DNA of 64,000 nt from an uncultured Duncaniella sp. (GCA_910577255.1 CAJTMH010000001.1:372001-436000); one strand, 5' to 3'. Numbered from the stretch's first letter, positions 1 to 8,414 are shown. Numbers and translations are program-made. The notes: generated from the sequence alone by a model not told the origin.

Positions 1-1318
1 CCAGACGGAAAATGTCGGGCATATTGAGATTCAGGCTGTATATGTTGAGCAATCCACTTGTTCCGTCAACATCGGCCTCAAGCGAAAGCGGACGCATAGG
101 AGCCAGCATGGCACGCATGTCGGGGAAGGCCATGACAACTTCCGCCGGATCTATTCGTCCGGCCCCTTTGAGACTGAGAGGAAGATTGGCATCGGTCATA
201 AGATCTCCCATCCCCATCTCGGCCGAGAGCCGGAGTGATGATTTAAGTGTCTCGATGTCGAAGTCTGACACTTTCATCGACTTTTCGTCCATGCTGAAAA
301 GTCCGTCGGCATATAGCATCAGTCCACACCGCTCTTTAGCTGTGAATTTTTTCAACGGCACTCTGATTGAAGTTCCTCGGTTATAAAAAGAGTCTATCTC
401 AATCTCAATGTCTGAGCCGCTGATATAACTTGCATCGAATCCTGGAGCCGGTTTGACTCCTTTCTGTGCATACAATGCACCGCGCGCCGTGAGCCGCAGC
501 GTGTCGGCGGTTATCGTCCACATCTCACCTGCTGATGAGGATGAAACAGAGTCGGCGGCAGTTGCGGTGGCGTCACCGGTCGATGCTGGATAGATATATC
601 TGGCAGATACGCTGTCAATCTTCAGACTTCGGCCATTGATGCGGTGCCTGGCCATATCTACGATAGCCTCACACAACGTGGCGTCACCGATATGGCAGTC
701 AAGTGTGTCGATAATCGGCAGCATCTCCATGGAATACGTCACATCCTGCATTCTTATGAATCCTGCATGTATATTCCATGGGGTGGACGGTGTCGTATCA
801 GTGGGCGTGGGAGTTGTGTCGTTGAGCATACGCAGTCTGACATTGGCTCCGTTTATTTCGCCTCGCGAGAGGTCAATGGTACCATTCTTAAGATTGATGT
901 CTGTGCCGTCAATGTCGGCCATCGCAATCCGAGCACGAAGCCAAAGCACTGAGTCGCGGTTGCCCATCTGGTAAAATGCAGAATCGAGCCGAGCACCTGC
1001 CACGTCAACTTGACCTTTGAAAAGAGGCATGAGCTTTACATCGACCGCGAGATGGCGTGATGTAAGCATGGTGTCACCATTTTCCTGAATCACGGTTGCA
1101 TCATCTACATGCAATTTCAGCGGAAATCCTAAACGCAGCTTGCCAATCTCCACTTTCATACCTGTCGATTTAGCCACCTGTGTCGTGGCCACTTTTACGG
1201 CAAAATCCTGTACGAAAGGAATGTAGAGTAGAACCGGTATTGCCATTATGACTAAAACCAATCCAAGTAAAGTCCAGAGGAAACCCCTCAATATTTTATG
1301 TCCCAGCTTCGGATTCAA
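1..1318 (-). CDS. TamB/AsmA-like translocation and assembly protein, N-terminal part (gene runs off the left edge)
   Basis: The minus strand is open from 1318 to base 1 without a stop, about 439 codons. The reading starts at a TTG at 1318 (peptide begins MNPKLGHKILRG). An in-frame TAA lies five codons upstream and no ATG falls between it and the TTG, so TTG is the simplest start. A hydrophobic segment at about residues 9-27 anchors it in the inner membrane. After it comes the family pattern seen in Bacteroidota TamB proteins: a short stretch ending in FVQDFAVK, then STGMKVEIGKLRLGFPLKL, then long beta-rich repeats. Family members are about 1,400-1,600 residues and are thought to span the periplasm, moving lipids or helping insert outer-membrane proteins. 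The DUF490 C-terminal domain would lie outside the window. The assignment to TamB rather than another AsmA-like protein rests on the N-terminal pattern only. Confidence 0.75.
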   Translation of the reverse strand, partial: MNPKLGHKILRGFLWTLLGLVLVIMAIPVLLYIPFVQDFAVKVATTQVAKSTGMKVEIGKLRLGFPLKLHVDDATVIQENGDTMLTSRHLAVDVKLMPLFKGQVDVAGARLDSAFYQMGNRDSVLWLRARIAMADIDGTDINLKNGTIDLSRGEINGANVRLRMLNDTTPTPTDTTPSTPWNIHAGFIRMQDVTYSMEMLPIIDTLDCHIGDATLCEAIVDMARHRINGRSLKIDSVSARYIYPASTGDATATAADSVSSSSAGEMWTITADTLRLTARGALYAQKGVKPAPGFDASYISGSDIEIEIDSFYNRGTSIRVPLKKFTAKERCGLMLYADGLFSMDEKSMKVSDFDIETLKSSLRLSAEMGMGDLMTDANLPLSLKGAGRIDPAEVVMAFPDMRAMLAPMRPLSLEADVDGTSGLLNIYSLNLNMPDIFRL

Positions 1319-1406
1319 TGTGATGTAATTTTAAGAGGACGTTAAAAATAAATTCTAAAGCCAACCACAATCAGATGACATGGATACTGGCTCGAAATTA
1401 TAACCA

Positions 1407-1414
1407 CAAAATTA
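1407..1414 (-). promoter_or_regulatory. Candidate -7 box for the TamB-like gene
   Basis: The minus strand reads TAATTTTG, a match to the Bacteroidota -7 consensus TAnnTTTG, about 90 bases upstream of the TTG start. No clear TTTG sits at the -33 position, so this is a moderate call. Confidence 0.4.
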
Positions 1415-1459
1415 CATCTTTTGTTTTAAAAACCTTTAAAATTTATAAAAATACGAATA

Positions 1460-2017
1460 CTATACTCTCCGTCGAGCCGCACGTCGTGCTTCGCGTTTCC
1501 TTTCCTGTTCCATCAATCGGCGTTGACGGCGGTTAAGTATCGGCTCAATTCCACTTTCCTCCTCATCTTCCATCATGGCCGAATCAGAGCATATTTTTGT
1601 GACGAGCTCATGGATTCTCTCATCAATAGTCTGCGCGGAAATCTTAGGCTCTACGTCATTAGGCTTGGGTGTGCATGATTCGTTTCCCGATTTCTCTTTT
1701 GTACAGTTAAGAGTCTGCCGCTTGGCAGCTGTTCTCATCCTTGCCCGGGCCGAACGAGCTATTGCCCTGTCGATCTCAGGACGTAATATGAAGAGAATTA
1801 TCCTGATGGTGCCGTCAAGGTTGTCGGGGAGTATCCTGGTGTTAAGATATATGTCAAAAATCCTTATAGCATCATCGGTGAGGCGCTCGTCGCCACAAGC
1901 CTTAAGTCCGCCTCTGATGCGTCCTGTCAGGTCGGCATAAACTTTTTCAGATACCGGATAACGGTGACGAGGGGTTTTGGCGACATTGTTGTGTGGAGTG
2001 TGTGTTTTGATTTTCAT
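1460..2017 (-). CDS. Hypothetical basic protein, 185 aa
   Basis: I do not recognise this family. The protein starts at an ATG at 2017, 32 bases downstream of a good -7 box, which supports it being a real gene. There is no signal peptide or membrane segment. The central part (about residues 24-95) looks like a small helical domain with alternating hydrophobic residues. Residues 96-130 are polar and probably unstructured. The last 25 residues are very rich in Arg, Gln and Glu (RRQRRLMEQERKREARRAAR), a charged helix that could bind nucleic acid. It is monocistronic as far as can be seen; the TamB-like gene follows after 141 bases with its own promoter candidate. Confidence 0.65.
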   Translation of the reverse strand: MKIKTHTPHNNVAKTPRHRYPVSEKVYADLTGRIRGGLKACGDERLTDDAIRIFDIYLNTRILPDNLDGTIRIILFILRPEIDRAIARSARARMRTAAKRQTLNCTKEKSGNESCTPKPNDVEPKISAQTIDERIHELVTKICSDSAMMEDEEESGIEPILNRRQRRLMEQERKREARRAARRRV

Positions 2018-2048
2018 TGCTATTACATGATCTGGTTATAAACTGGAG

Positions 2049-2056
2049 CAAAGTTA
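2049..2056 (-). promoter_or_regulatory. -7 box for the 185-aa hypothetical gene
   Basis: The minus strand reads TAACTTTG, a full match to TAnnTTTG, about 30 bases from the ATG at 2017. The -33 region is only T-rich. Confidence 0.5.
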
Positions 2057-2192
2057 CACACGCCGGAGTAGTAAAAAGGTGCGATAATGTCGCAAAGCCA
2101 ATAAAAAAATGGCTCTCGTCATAGTTGACCAGAGCCATATATCTGATTAATCATGCTCAATCGTGAGAACATGACCTAATAATGGGCAATTT

Positions 2193-2411
2193 TTACTTGT
2201 CCTGTACGAGAGAAACGAGCAATTCCTTGCCGTCTTCGCTTTCCTGGAAGTCTACCTTGCCTTCGCGGGCAAGCCATCCGAGAGCAGCGAAAAGTTCTTT
2301 ATCATTTTTGAGCTTGGCGTTCTTTTTCAACTGCTTAGTGCCAAGAGTCTGAGCTTCATTAAGTGCGGCCCACACGCTTCCAGCGTTCATACCGATAATT
2401 TCAGTGTTCAT
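2193..2411 (-). CDS. Small winged-helix protein (DUF2582-like), 72 aa
   Basis: A 72-residue protein beginning MNTEIIGMNAGSVW. The arrangement (conserved GxxAGxVWxxL at the N-terminus, KKxAKLKNDKELxxALGWLAREGK in the middle, a short beta wing at the end) matches the small winged helix-turn-helix proteins called DUF2582, common in Bacteroidota. It is expected to be cytoplasmic. Its target is unknown; whether it binds DNA in vivo has not been shown as far as I know. It has its own promoter and a short leader. The gene stands alone between the 185-aa gene and the amylase. Confidence 0.8.
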   Translation of the reverse strand: MNTEIIGMNAGSVWAALNEAQTLGTKQLKKNAKLKNDKELFAALGWLAREGKVDFQESEDGKELLVSLVQDK

Positions 2412-2501
2412 CGTTAAGTGATTTTTAATTACACAATAATTTTAACTGTCTACTATGATTGTTAGTGACCTGAAAAATTGATGATTAGGTCTATAGCGAT
2501 G

Positions 2502-2509
2502 CAAATTTA
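2502..2509 (-). promoter_or_regulatory. -7 box for the winged-helix gene
   Basis: The minus strand reads TAAATTTG, matching TAnnTTTG. A TTGG lies 18 bases upstream as a possible -33 element. The start codon is about 90 bases downstream. Confidence 0.5.
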
Positions 2510-2533
2510 CGTTTTTTTTGTAAATTTCCAATC

Positions 2534-2549
2534 AATTTGTTAACAAATT
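2534..2549. repeat. 16-bp perfect palindrome near the winged-helix promoter
   Basis: AATTTGTTAACAAATT is a perfect palindrome about 25-30 bases upstream of the -7 box of the winged-helix gene and overlapping no gene. It could be an operator; no factor can be named from the sequence. Confidence 0.4.
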
Positions 2550-2558
2550 TCATGTAAA

Positions 2559-2608
2559 AATGGTTCAGACAGAGATAAGATACTGAGTATCACCCGGTCT
2601 GAACCATT
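2559..2608 (-). terminator. Terminator of the amylase gene
   Basis: A perfect 12-bp inverted repeat (2559-2570 with 2597-2608) encloses a smaller hairpin, GATAC-tga-GTATC. On the minus strand the stem is followed by TTTTTAC, the form expected of an intrinsic terminator, 9 bases beyond the amylase stop. Confidence 0.75.
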
Positions 2609-2616
2609 ATGATTTT

Positions 2617-4047
2617 TTAGTAAATCAGATACGATGTCAGAGGCTGAAGCGAGCCTGCGATTTTGCCGTCGGCAACGGTAAATGTTGTATTATTCACCTT
2701 GTCGGTGTAAGTTCCGTCAGGAAGATTGGTAGCAAGTGACACTTCCTGCACAGAAGCGGAGAGATTGATGAGTGCCGCACCCTTGGAGCCACGTCCAACT
2801 TCAATCACAGCACCGTTGTCGGATACATTGATAGTCTCTTCCTCGCCATGCATTGCGCGACGGAATTTATTGACAGCCACGACTTCGGGATGCTTGAACT
2901 CATCGTTGCCACGTGCACCCACACGGTTGTTGCCCCAATAGTTCTCACGTGTGCTTCCGGCCGGGCGGCTGAAGAAGAGCGGTGTGCCGTTCTGACGAGC
3001 GGTGAGGAACACCCAACCCATACGAATCTGCTCGTCAGTAAGACCGGCTGATTCATGGGCGTTAGCGTAAGTGTCGTGTGATTCAACCCATGTCACAAGA
3101 TGTTTGCCATCCACAGGATGATGCCATGTCAGGAGGCTGTCAGCGCTGAAATTACCTTTGTCAAGCACATTGCGCAGCGCATGACCGTAAGAGCTGGCTG
3201 TCAAATCCATATACTCGGCATATTCCTCCTCTTTCACATTCTTATCCTGAAGGACTTCACCGTATATGAAAAGGCTGTCGGCAGGAACTGACATTTTGAG
3301 ACCTTTGACTTCCTCGCGTCCGGTGGCGACATCCCAGAAATTATTGCGGGTAGCCAAACTGTCAAGCGGATCGCTCGGCAGACCTATGTGCTTTGCGGTG
3401 TCATAACGGAAACCTTTCACGCCGAGGCTCAGAAGGTCGTTTACATAAGTCATATAATAGTGCTGGAAGTCAGGATTCTCAGTGTTAACGTCGGGCAGTC
3501 CACCCATTTCGCCAGTGGTGCACTCATATCGGTCATTGTAATCCTTGATAGGAGTAAATCCGTTGGCATGATAGAGCTTGTCGTGGCCACCTACTGCATT
3601 GTTGAGGTCAGGCAGCACTGCGGTATGGTCGATAGCGGTATGGTTGGGGAGCACGTCTACTATAACCTTCACGCCATATTTGTTTGCACTGTCCATCATG
3701 GCTTTGAACTGATCACGGTTGCCAAGAAGATAGTTGCCTATCTTCCAGTCAATGGGCTGGTAATAGTAATACCATTTACCTCTGACGGAATCACCCTCCT
3801 GTGAAAAGAGAGCCATACCGCCATCCTCGCCTATGAAGCAGGTGTTGGCAGGAGATGTCTGCACATAAGCATATCCTGATTCTGCAATCTCTTTCATGTT
3901 GGCTGCTATGGTGTCGAATGACCAGGACCAGGCATGTAGGATTACGTCATCATTAGTGTCGGCATTACCGACGGCAGCATCCTTAGAGCCGCTGCATGCC
4001 GACAAAAGCCCGAGGGCTGTCACGGCATAGAATAAATTTTTCTTCAT
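2617..4047 (-). CDS. Alpha-amylase lipoprotein, GH13 subfamily 28 (AmyE-like)
   Basis: Hydrolyses internal alpha-1,4 bonds of starch-type glucans. The 476-residue protein begins with a lipoprotein signal with lipobox LSAC, lipidated Cys18, so it should be surface or periplasm anchored. All four GH13 regions are visible: VDVLPNH (130-136), GFRYDTAKH with nucleophile Asp216, GEVL with acid/base Glu264, and VESHDTYAN with Asp325. The wording of regions II-IV, the opening ILHAWSWSF and the C-terminal LPDGTY...V.DGK closely follow Bacillus subtilis AmyE, so I place it in GH13_28, a subfamily best known from Firmicutes. No susC/susD or other starch genes flank it, which is unusual for Bacteroidota. 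It lies 67 bases downstream of cdsA and may be co-transcribed. Confidence 0.9.
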   Translation of the reverse strand: MKKNLFYAVTALGLLSACSGSKDAAVGNADTNDDVILHAWSWSFDTIAANMKEIAESGYAYVQTSPANTCFIGEDGGMALFSQEGDSVRGKWYYYYQPIDWKIGNYLLGNRDQFKAMMDSANKYGVKVIVDVLPNHTAIDHTAVLPDLNNAVGGHDKLYHANGFTPIKDYNDRYECTTGEMGGLPDVNTENPDFQHYYMTYVNDLLSLGVKGFRYDTAKHIGLPSDPLDSLATRNNFWDVATGREEVKGLKMSVPADSLFIYGEVLQDKNVKEEEYAEYMDLTASSYGHALRNVLDKGNFSADSLLTWHHPVDGKHLVTWVESHDTYANAHESAGLTDEQIRMGWVFLTARQNGTPLFFSRPAGSTRENYWGNNRVGARGNDEFKHPEVVAVNKFRRAMHGEEETINVSDNGAVIEVGRGSKGAALINLSASVQEVSLATNLPDGTYTDKVNNTTFTVADGKIAGSLQPLTSYLIY

Positions 4048-4114
4048 TATTGGATTTATTGTTTAGTGTAAGTATGTATTCATTGATTATGATTGCCGAT
4101 TCAGATGGGCTGCA

Positions 4115-4972
4115 TCATGTGTAAAGGGTCATTGTGATGAGATAGAACAATGAGGCTGGGATGACAAGGAGGAGTGAATCGATACGGTCCAGAATGCCAC
4201 CATGTCCGGGTAGAATCGACCCTGAATCCTTTACTCCGAGAGTACGTTTGATAAGAGATTCCACAAGATCACCCCATGTGGCAAACACACCGACCACGAG
4301 TCCCAAGCCACAAAGAGATGGGAGGGCTATAGTCTCGTAATAAGCCGGGAAGCAATATTTGAAAACAAACGCTGAGGCAATGGCGAAAACAACTCCTCCG
4401 ATGAAACCTTCCCATGACTTGTTTGGTGATATGCGGGGGAACAGTTTATGCTTTCCGATGGCCGACCCCACAAGAAATGCCCCTGTGTCATTCAGCCATA
4501 TCATGATGAACATGGTGAGCAACAGGGCTTTACCGTCGGGCAATGTGTAGAACATCGACATCACACCCAGAGGAAGAGCAATATACATTTGCCCCATATA
4601 GGAATAAGCAAGATTGGTCAGCGGTGACGATTCCTGGCTATAAAGTTGCATCACAAGACGCACTATCAGGTAGAGCAGATAAACGGTGAAAAATGTGCCT
4701 CCGAGCACTGCAGTTGTGTAAGGTGAAAGCAACGAGAGATTCACACATCCGAGCCCAAGGCTGAGAATGAGACCGCCTGCCACATCAACAATGAGAGTGG
4801 TGATGTTCTCACCTCCGGTCGACGAGTTGGAGAGGCTGTAGAATTCCTGCAACGCAAGAATAGTAAACAGGGCCGATAATCCAATGAACCACCACCCTCC
4901 GGAGAGGACAGTGAAACATATCAACCCAACATATATTGCTCCCGTAAGGGCACGTAATATCAGATTTTTCAT
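4115..4972 (-). CDS. cdsA: Phosphatidate cytidylyltransferase
   Basis: Makes CDP-diacylglycerol from phosphatidic acid and CTP, the branch point of phospholipid synthesis, in the inner membrane. The 285-residue protein has about eight hydrophobic segments. The family signature is complete near the C-terminus: SLIKR at 239-243, VKDSG at 247-251 and LPGHGGILDR at 254-263; NDTGAF (161-166) and SPNKSWEG (182-189) are also typical. The start at 4972 is supported by a promoter about 25 bases upstream. In Bacteroides cdsA usually lies beside ftsH and rsfS; those are not here, so the context is different. The downstream gene is the amylase lipoprotein. Confidence 0.95.
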   Translation of the reverse strand: MKNLILRALTGAIYVGLICFTVLSGGWWFIGLSALFTILALQEFYSLSNSSTGGENITTLIVDVAGGLILSLGLGCVNLSLLSPYTTAVLGGTFFTVYLLYLIVRLVMQLYSQESSPLTNLAYSYMGQMYIALPLGVMSMFYTLPDGKALLLTMFIMIWLNDTGAFLVGSAIGKHKLFPRISPNKSWEGFIGGVVFAIASAFVFKYCFPAYYETIALPSLCGLGLVVGVFATWGDLVESLIKRTLGVKDSGSILPGHGGILDRIDSLLLVIPASLFYLITMTLYT

Positions 4973-4994
4973 TTTCGCAAAGACATAATTTTTG

Positions 4995-5026
4995 CAAAAA
5001 TAATAAAAAAGTGCTAAAAACGCAAC
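4995..5026 (-). promoter_or_regulatory. Promoter of cdsA
   Basis: On the minus strand TATTTTTG (4995-5002) is preceded at 20 bases by GTTG (5023-5026), close to the Bacteroidota TTTG/TAnnTTTG pattern. The ATG at 4972 is about 22 bases downstream. Confidence 0.55.
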
Positions 5027-5117
5027 CTGTCACTCTCGTTTTTATTCTCTATTGGAGAAAAAAGTCCTAAACAATGGTAATTGTTTCAGAATTCGCGCTC
5101 AATCATGGCCGGTCAAA

Positions 5118-5149
5118 TTTGTCAAGTGTTCAGAAATACATTATCTTTG
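5118..5149 (+). promoter_or_regulatory. Promoter of the 254-aa lipoprotein gene
   Basis: A textbook match: TTTG at 5118-5121, 20 bases, then TATCTTTG at 5142-5149. The leader to the ATG at 5242 is about 85 bases. Confidence 0.7.
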
Positions 5150-5241
5150 CGACTTATGGAAACACAAATCTGATACTTATGTGTCAGGGACTATCGATAA
5201 TCTGCACTGAGAACAATCATCTTAAATAATTCCAAAGATAT

Positions 5242-6006
5242 ATGACTAAGATATTCCACATGATAGCACTCCTGACCGGCCTATTGTTGGCCGCATGTAG
5301 CGATGGCCATGACGATGGACCGGAAACCATCACTCCCATACATTTTGGAGAAACTGACTACTCCATAATGTTCGGGAAGGGTGCTTCAATCCCATTTACC
5401 GGCGGTGGAGGTGTGTATGAACTAACCGCAAGTAATCCCGATGTTTTGGGCAAATTTGGAATTGAAACGCCTGATCATTACCTTTACATACAGCCGGCAA
5501 AGACAGGCGAGTCCTATCTGACCATCAAGGACGTAAAGGCTGAAAGCATTGTCACTCTTCATTTCACTGTTGAAGATTTCTATATGTCTTTCAGAATTAC
5601 CGAAATCGAGGGAAGAAACACCAATGAGTTCTTTGAGGTTGGCAGATGGATCAGATTTATACGAAATGATGACAATACTATGCCTGTGAAAGTTGTCTGG
5701 CAACAAAATATGACATTTCAGCTCATGACTGTCGGTGAGGGAAATTTCGATATAACCCGCAGCGGCACAAATATATTCACTATGCGGTTTTCACTGCATC
5801 ATAATAACGGTGCAGATTCTCCATTGTATGATTATGAGTACACAATGGGTGGCGATGTCGAATATATGTCACTATTTGACTCTATTTTCGATTTCGGTTG
5901 GGAAAAGAGTGTTGCATCATCCCGATCACAGCCGGTTAAGACGATTAAAATGCTACTTACCGATAAAAATAATGGTTGCAAAATAACATGCAGTTTAGAA
6001 CCTTAG
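5242..6006 (+). CDS. Hypothetical lipoprotein, 254 aa
   Basis: I do not recognise a family. The protein begins with a lipoprotein signal, hydrophobic MIALLTGLLLAAC, with the lipidated cysteine at residue 19, followed by SDGHDDGPE, an acidic spacer often seen in surface-exposed Bacteroidota lipoproteins. The rest is beta-rich. Residues 30-110 resemble an immunoglobulin-like or BACON-like repeat (GGGGVYELTASNPDVL, then a YLYIQPAKTG strand), and 112-250 is a second beta domain. It stands alone behind a strong promoter and is followed by a large hairpin. It is likely an envelope or surface protein of unknown role. Confidence 0.8.
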   Translation: MTKIFHMIALLTGLLLAACSDGHDDGPETITPIHFGETDYSIMFGKGASIPFTGGGGVYELTASNPDVLGKFGIETPDHYLYIQPAKTGESYLTIKDVKAESIVTLHFTVEDFYMSFRITEIEGRNTNEFFEVGRWIRFIRNDDNTMPVKVVWQQNMTFQLMTVGEGNFDITRSGTNIFTMRFSLHHNNGADSPLYDYEYTMGGDVEYMSLFDSIFDFGWEKSVASSRSQPVKTIKMLLTDKNNGCKITCSLEP

Positions 6007-6034
6007 ACATTTCAAGCCAATAAAAGCCCGGTAT

Positions 6035-6090
6035 AAATCACTTGCGCCACCAATGGTTTTGTGTATGACTGTTGGTGGCGCAAGTGATTT
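6035..6090. terminator. Large hairpin with 19-bp perfect stem between convergent genes
   Basis: Bases 6035-6053 and 6072-6090 are perfect reverse complements with an 18-base loop. It sits between the convergent lipoprotein gene and radA. Neither side has a T-tract, so the call as a bidirectional terminator rests on location and stem strength. Confidence 0.55.
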
Positions 6091-6166
6091 GAGGTGGTAG
6101 CATTTCAGTGGTGAAGAAATCTAATTCTGTTTAAACATCCCGAAATCCGGACTGCTGAAACTGAAA

Positions 6167-7540
6167 TCATGCAAACAGTGCTCTGAATGCTTCCTCTACT
6201 TTGGCTACCTCGACTATTCGGATATTCAGTTTGGAGGTATCGACACCTTTCAGGTTGTGACGTGGAATCAGTATGGTTTCCATGCCGAGTTTTTCAGCCT
6301 CGCGTATTCGTTGCTCCATCCTGGTGACCGGCCTGATTTCACCGGAGAGCCCTACTTCGCCCGCCATGCATACACCGTGAGGAATCACCATATCGACGTT
6401 TGATGACAAAATGGCACAAATGACGGCAAGATCCAGGGCAGGATCATTGACTTTCAACCCTCCGGCGATATTCAGAAATACATCCTTGGCCGCAAGTTTG
6501 AAACCGACCCGCTTTTCAAGCACGGCCAGAAGCATGTTCATGCGTTTTGAGTCAAATCCGGTCACAGAGCGCTGAGGAGTGCCATAAGCAGCTGTGCTCA
6601 CGAGCGCCTGCACTTCAATCAGGAATGCCCTGATACCTTCCATAGTAACCCCGATAGAGATGCCTGAGAGCTCCTCTGTGCCTTGCGATAGAAGCATTTC
6701 GGATGGATTGGTTACTTCGCGCAACCCCTTCTGACACATTTCATATATCCCGAGTTCCGAAGTCGAACCAAAACGGTTCTTAATGGAACGGAGGATGCGA
6801 TACATGTGCTGATGGTCACCTTCAAATTGCAACACAGCATCCACTATGTGCTCGAGCACCTTGGGCCCTGCGATGCTTCCTTCCTTTGTGATATGGCCTA
6901 TGAGCAGTACGGGGACTGATGTTTCCTTAGCATATTTAAGCAACTGCGCAGCACACTCACGCACTTGCGAAATGCTACCGGCCACAGATTCAATGTCGTC
7001 GGAGGCTATAGTCTGGATGGAGTCCACAACAAGCAGGCCGGGTTCCACCTCCTCGATATGTTCTTTAATATTCTGCAACGAAGTCTCGCACACAATATAT
7101 ACGTTATCGCTCAAGCGCCCTATCCTATCAGCTCTCATCTTGAGCTGCTGGGCACTCTCTTCGCCCGACACATAGAGAATGCGGCGCGACTTTATTGATA
7201 AAATATTTTGGAGCACCAAAGTTGATTTGCCTATGCCGGGCTCGCCACCAATCAACACCAGACTGCCTGGCACCAGACCACCACCAAGCACACGGTTGAG
7301 TTCATTGCTCGGCATTTTTATGCGTGGCTCTTCCGAGGTCTCTATCTCTGAAACTTTCTGAGGACGAGCCTTGGCCACACGTTTCCCTCCCGGTGAGAGT
7401 GTGCGACTTTTCTTTTCGGGAGCAATGCGTTCCTCCACCATAGTGTTCCATTCTCCACAAGCAGGACATCTGCCCTGCCATTTGGGCGATTCGGCCCCAC
7501 AACTGTTGCAGAACCATGCAGTCTTTGCAGTCTTCATCAC
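6167..7540 (-). CDS. radA: DNA repair protein RadA (Sms)
   Basis: RadA is a RecA-like hexameric motor that drives branch migration during recombinational repair. The 457-residue protein has all the family parts in order: an N-terminal zinc finger (Cys11, Cys14, Cys25, Cys28), a Walker A GGEPGIGKST at 98-107, the RadA-specific KNRFG at 254-258, and a Lon-like C-terminal domain from about 280 on. The length is normal. The start at 7540 gives the usual short lead to the zinc finger. It lies 17 bases downstream of the TrmH-type methylase gene, so the two are probably one operon. Confidence 0.95.
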   Translation of the reverse strand: MMKTAKTAWFCNSCGAESPKWQGRCPACGEWNTMVEERIAPEKKSRTLSPGGKRVAKARPQKVSEIETSEEPRIKMPSNELNRVLGGGLVPGSLVLIGGEPGIGKSTLVLQNILSIKSRRILYVSGEESAQQLKMRADRIGRLSDNVYIVCETSLQNIKEHIEEVEPGLLVVDSIQTIASDDIESVAGSISQVRECAAQLLKYAKETSVPVLLIGHITKEGSIAGPKVLEHIVDAVLQFEGDHQHMYRILRSIKNRFGSTSELGIYEMCQKGLREVTNPSEMLLSQGTEELSGISIGVTMEGIRAFLIEVQALVSTAAYGTPQRSVTGFDSKRMNMLLAVLEKRVGFKLAAKDVFLNIAGGLKVNDPALDLAVICAILSSNVDMVIPHGVCMAGEVGLSGEIRPVTRMEQRIREAEKLGMETILIPRHNLKGVDTSKLNIRIVEVAKVEEAFRALFA

Positions 7541-7557
7541 GGATACATTAAAAGTGA

Positions 7558-8322
7558 TTACACTCCTCTGAATTTCGCCAACGTGATAGCAGTGGCGACA
7601 GCGGCATTAAGGGATTCGCCTGTAGGGCGACCAACCGGATAGGAAGGAATGAGCAACCGATGGGTCACAGTGGCTTCAACGGTTGATGATATCCCCTTCC
7701 CTTCATTCCCTATCACGATTATGCCTGACGAGCCGAGTTTGGCATCCGAGATGCAGTCGCCATCAAGAAACGTCCCGTAGACAGCCGTCGGATGCATGGC
7801 TGCAATGGTGTCGACCAAATTGCAATAATGCAAGCGCACACGTGATATGGAGCCCATGGTCGCCTGGATGACTTTTGGGCTGAAACAGTCAGCGGTCTCC
7901 GGGGTGCATATTATGTCAGTGATACCAAACCAATCCGACACACGGATTATAGTGCCGAGATTCCCTGGATCCTGTATGGTGTCAAGTGCCAGCACAAGGT
8001 TGGAGGATGCTGCATCATTATTGAGTTCCCACTGCGGTAAGTCGTACACAGCTATAACCTCAGGAGGAGTGACGAGCGAGCTCATTTTTGCCATATCACG
8101 GCGTGGAGCCTTGACCAACTTGTCGTCGGGCAACGACGAGGCAATGTCAGCATGTGTCTCAAGCCATTCGGATGTGGCGACAAAATATCGCAGTTCGAAG
8201 TGGTCCATCGTGTCGACAACACATTTAGTCCCCTCGGCTTTAAATGCGCCCTCCTTTTTGCGGTATTTCCGCTCATCGAGCGACTTGATTAGCTTGCAGA
8301 TGTTATGAGTCAGTACAACCAT
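7558..8322 (-). CDS. TrmH/SpoU-family RNA 2'-O-methyltransferase
   Basis: Transfers a methyl group from SAM to a ribose 2'-OH in rRNA or tRNA; the exact site cannot be told. An N-terminal substrate-binding domain of about 95 residues is followed by the SPOUT knot. Its three motifs are visible: LDTIQDPGNLGTIIRV, IVIGNEGKGI and PTGESLNAAVA. Start choice: a longer frame opens at an ATG at 8349, but the promoter -7 box covers 8347-8354, so that ATG would lie before the transcript. The ATG at 8322 (MVVLTHNICKLI) fits both the promoter and the family N-terminus, giving 254 residues. radA follows in the same direction. Confidence 0.88.
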   Translation of the reverse strand: MVVLTHNICKLIKSLDERKYRKKEGAFKAEGTKCVVDTMDHFELRYFVATSEWLETHADIASSLPDDKLVKAPRRDMAKMSSLVTPPEVIAVYDLPQWELNNDAASSNLVLALDTIQDPGNLGTIIRVSDWFGITDIICTPETADCFSPKVIQATMGSISRVRLHYCNLVDTIAAMHPTAVYGTFLDGDCISDAKLGSSGIIVIGNEGKGISSTVEATVTHRLLIPSYPVGRPTGESLNAAVATAITLAKFRGV

Positions 8323-8346
8323 TGTTTCAATCGTGGAAAATTTTAT

Positions 8347-8377
8347 CAAAGGTAATTATTTTTCAAAAAAAATCAAA
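8347..8377 (-). promoter_or_regulatory. Promoter of the TrmH-family methylase-radA operon
   Basis: On the minus strand TTTG (8374-8377), 19 bases, then TACCTTTG (8347-8354): a full Bacteroidota promoter. It decides the start of the downstream gene at 8322 instead of 8349. Confidence 0.7.
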
Positions 8378-8406
8378 ACCACTTAGCGGCCCGGTGAATA
8401 TTTTAG

Positions 8407-8414
8407 TAATTTTG
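8407..8414 (+). promoter_or_regulatory. -7 box of the kinase-RapZ/murU operon
   Basis: TAATTTTG matches TAnnTTTG, with TTAG 20 bases upstream at 8383-8386. It leaves a leader of under 10 bases to the ATG at 8426, or about 20 to the ATG at 8438. Confidence 0.5.

Noticed and set aside
636..974. Plus-strand frames in the first kilobase
   Set aside because: They are antisense to the open TamB-like frame, which reads through to the window edge with a consistent family pattern.
1947..2138. A 63-codon minus-strand frame beside the 185-residue gene
   Set aside because: It overlaps that gene's promoter and 5' end in another frame and has no coherent peptide.
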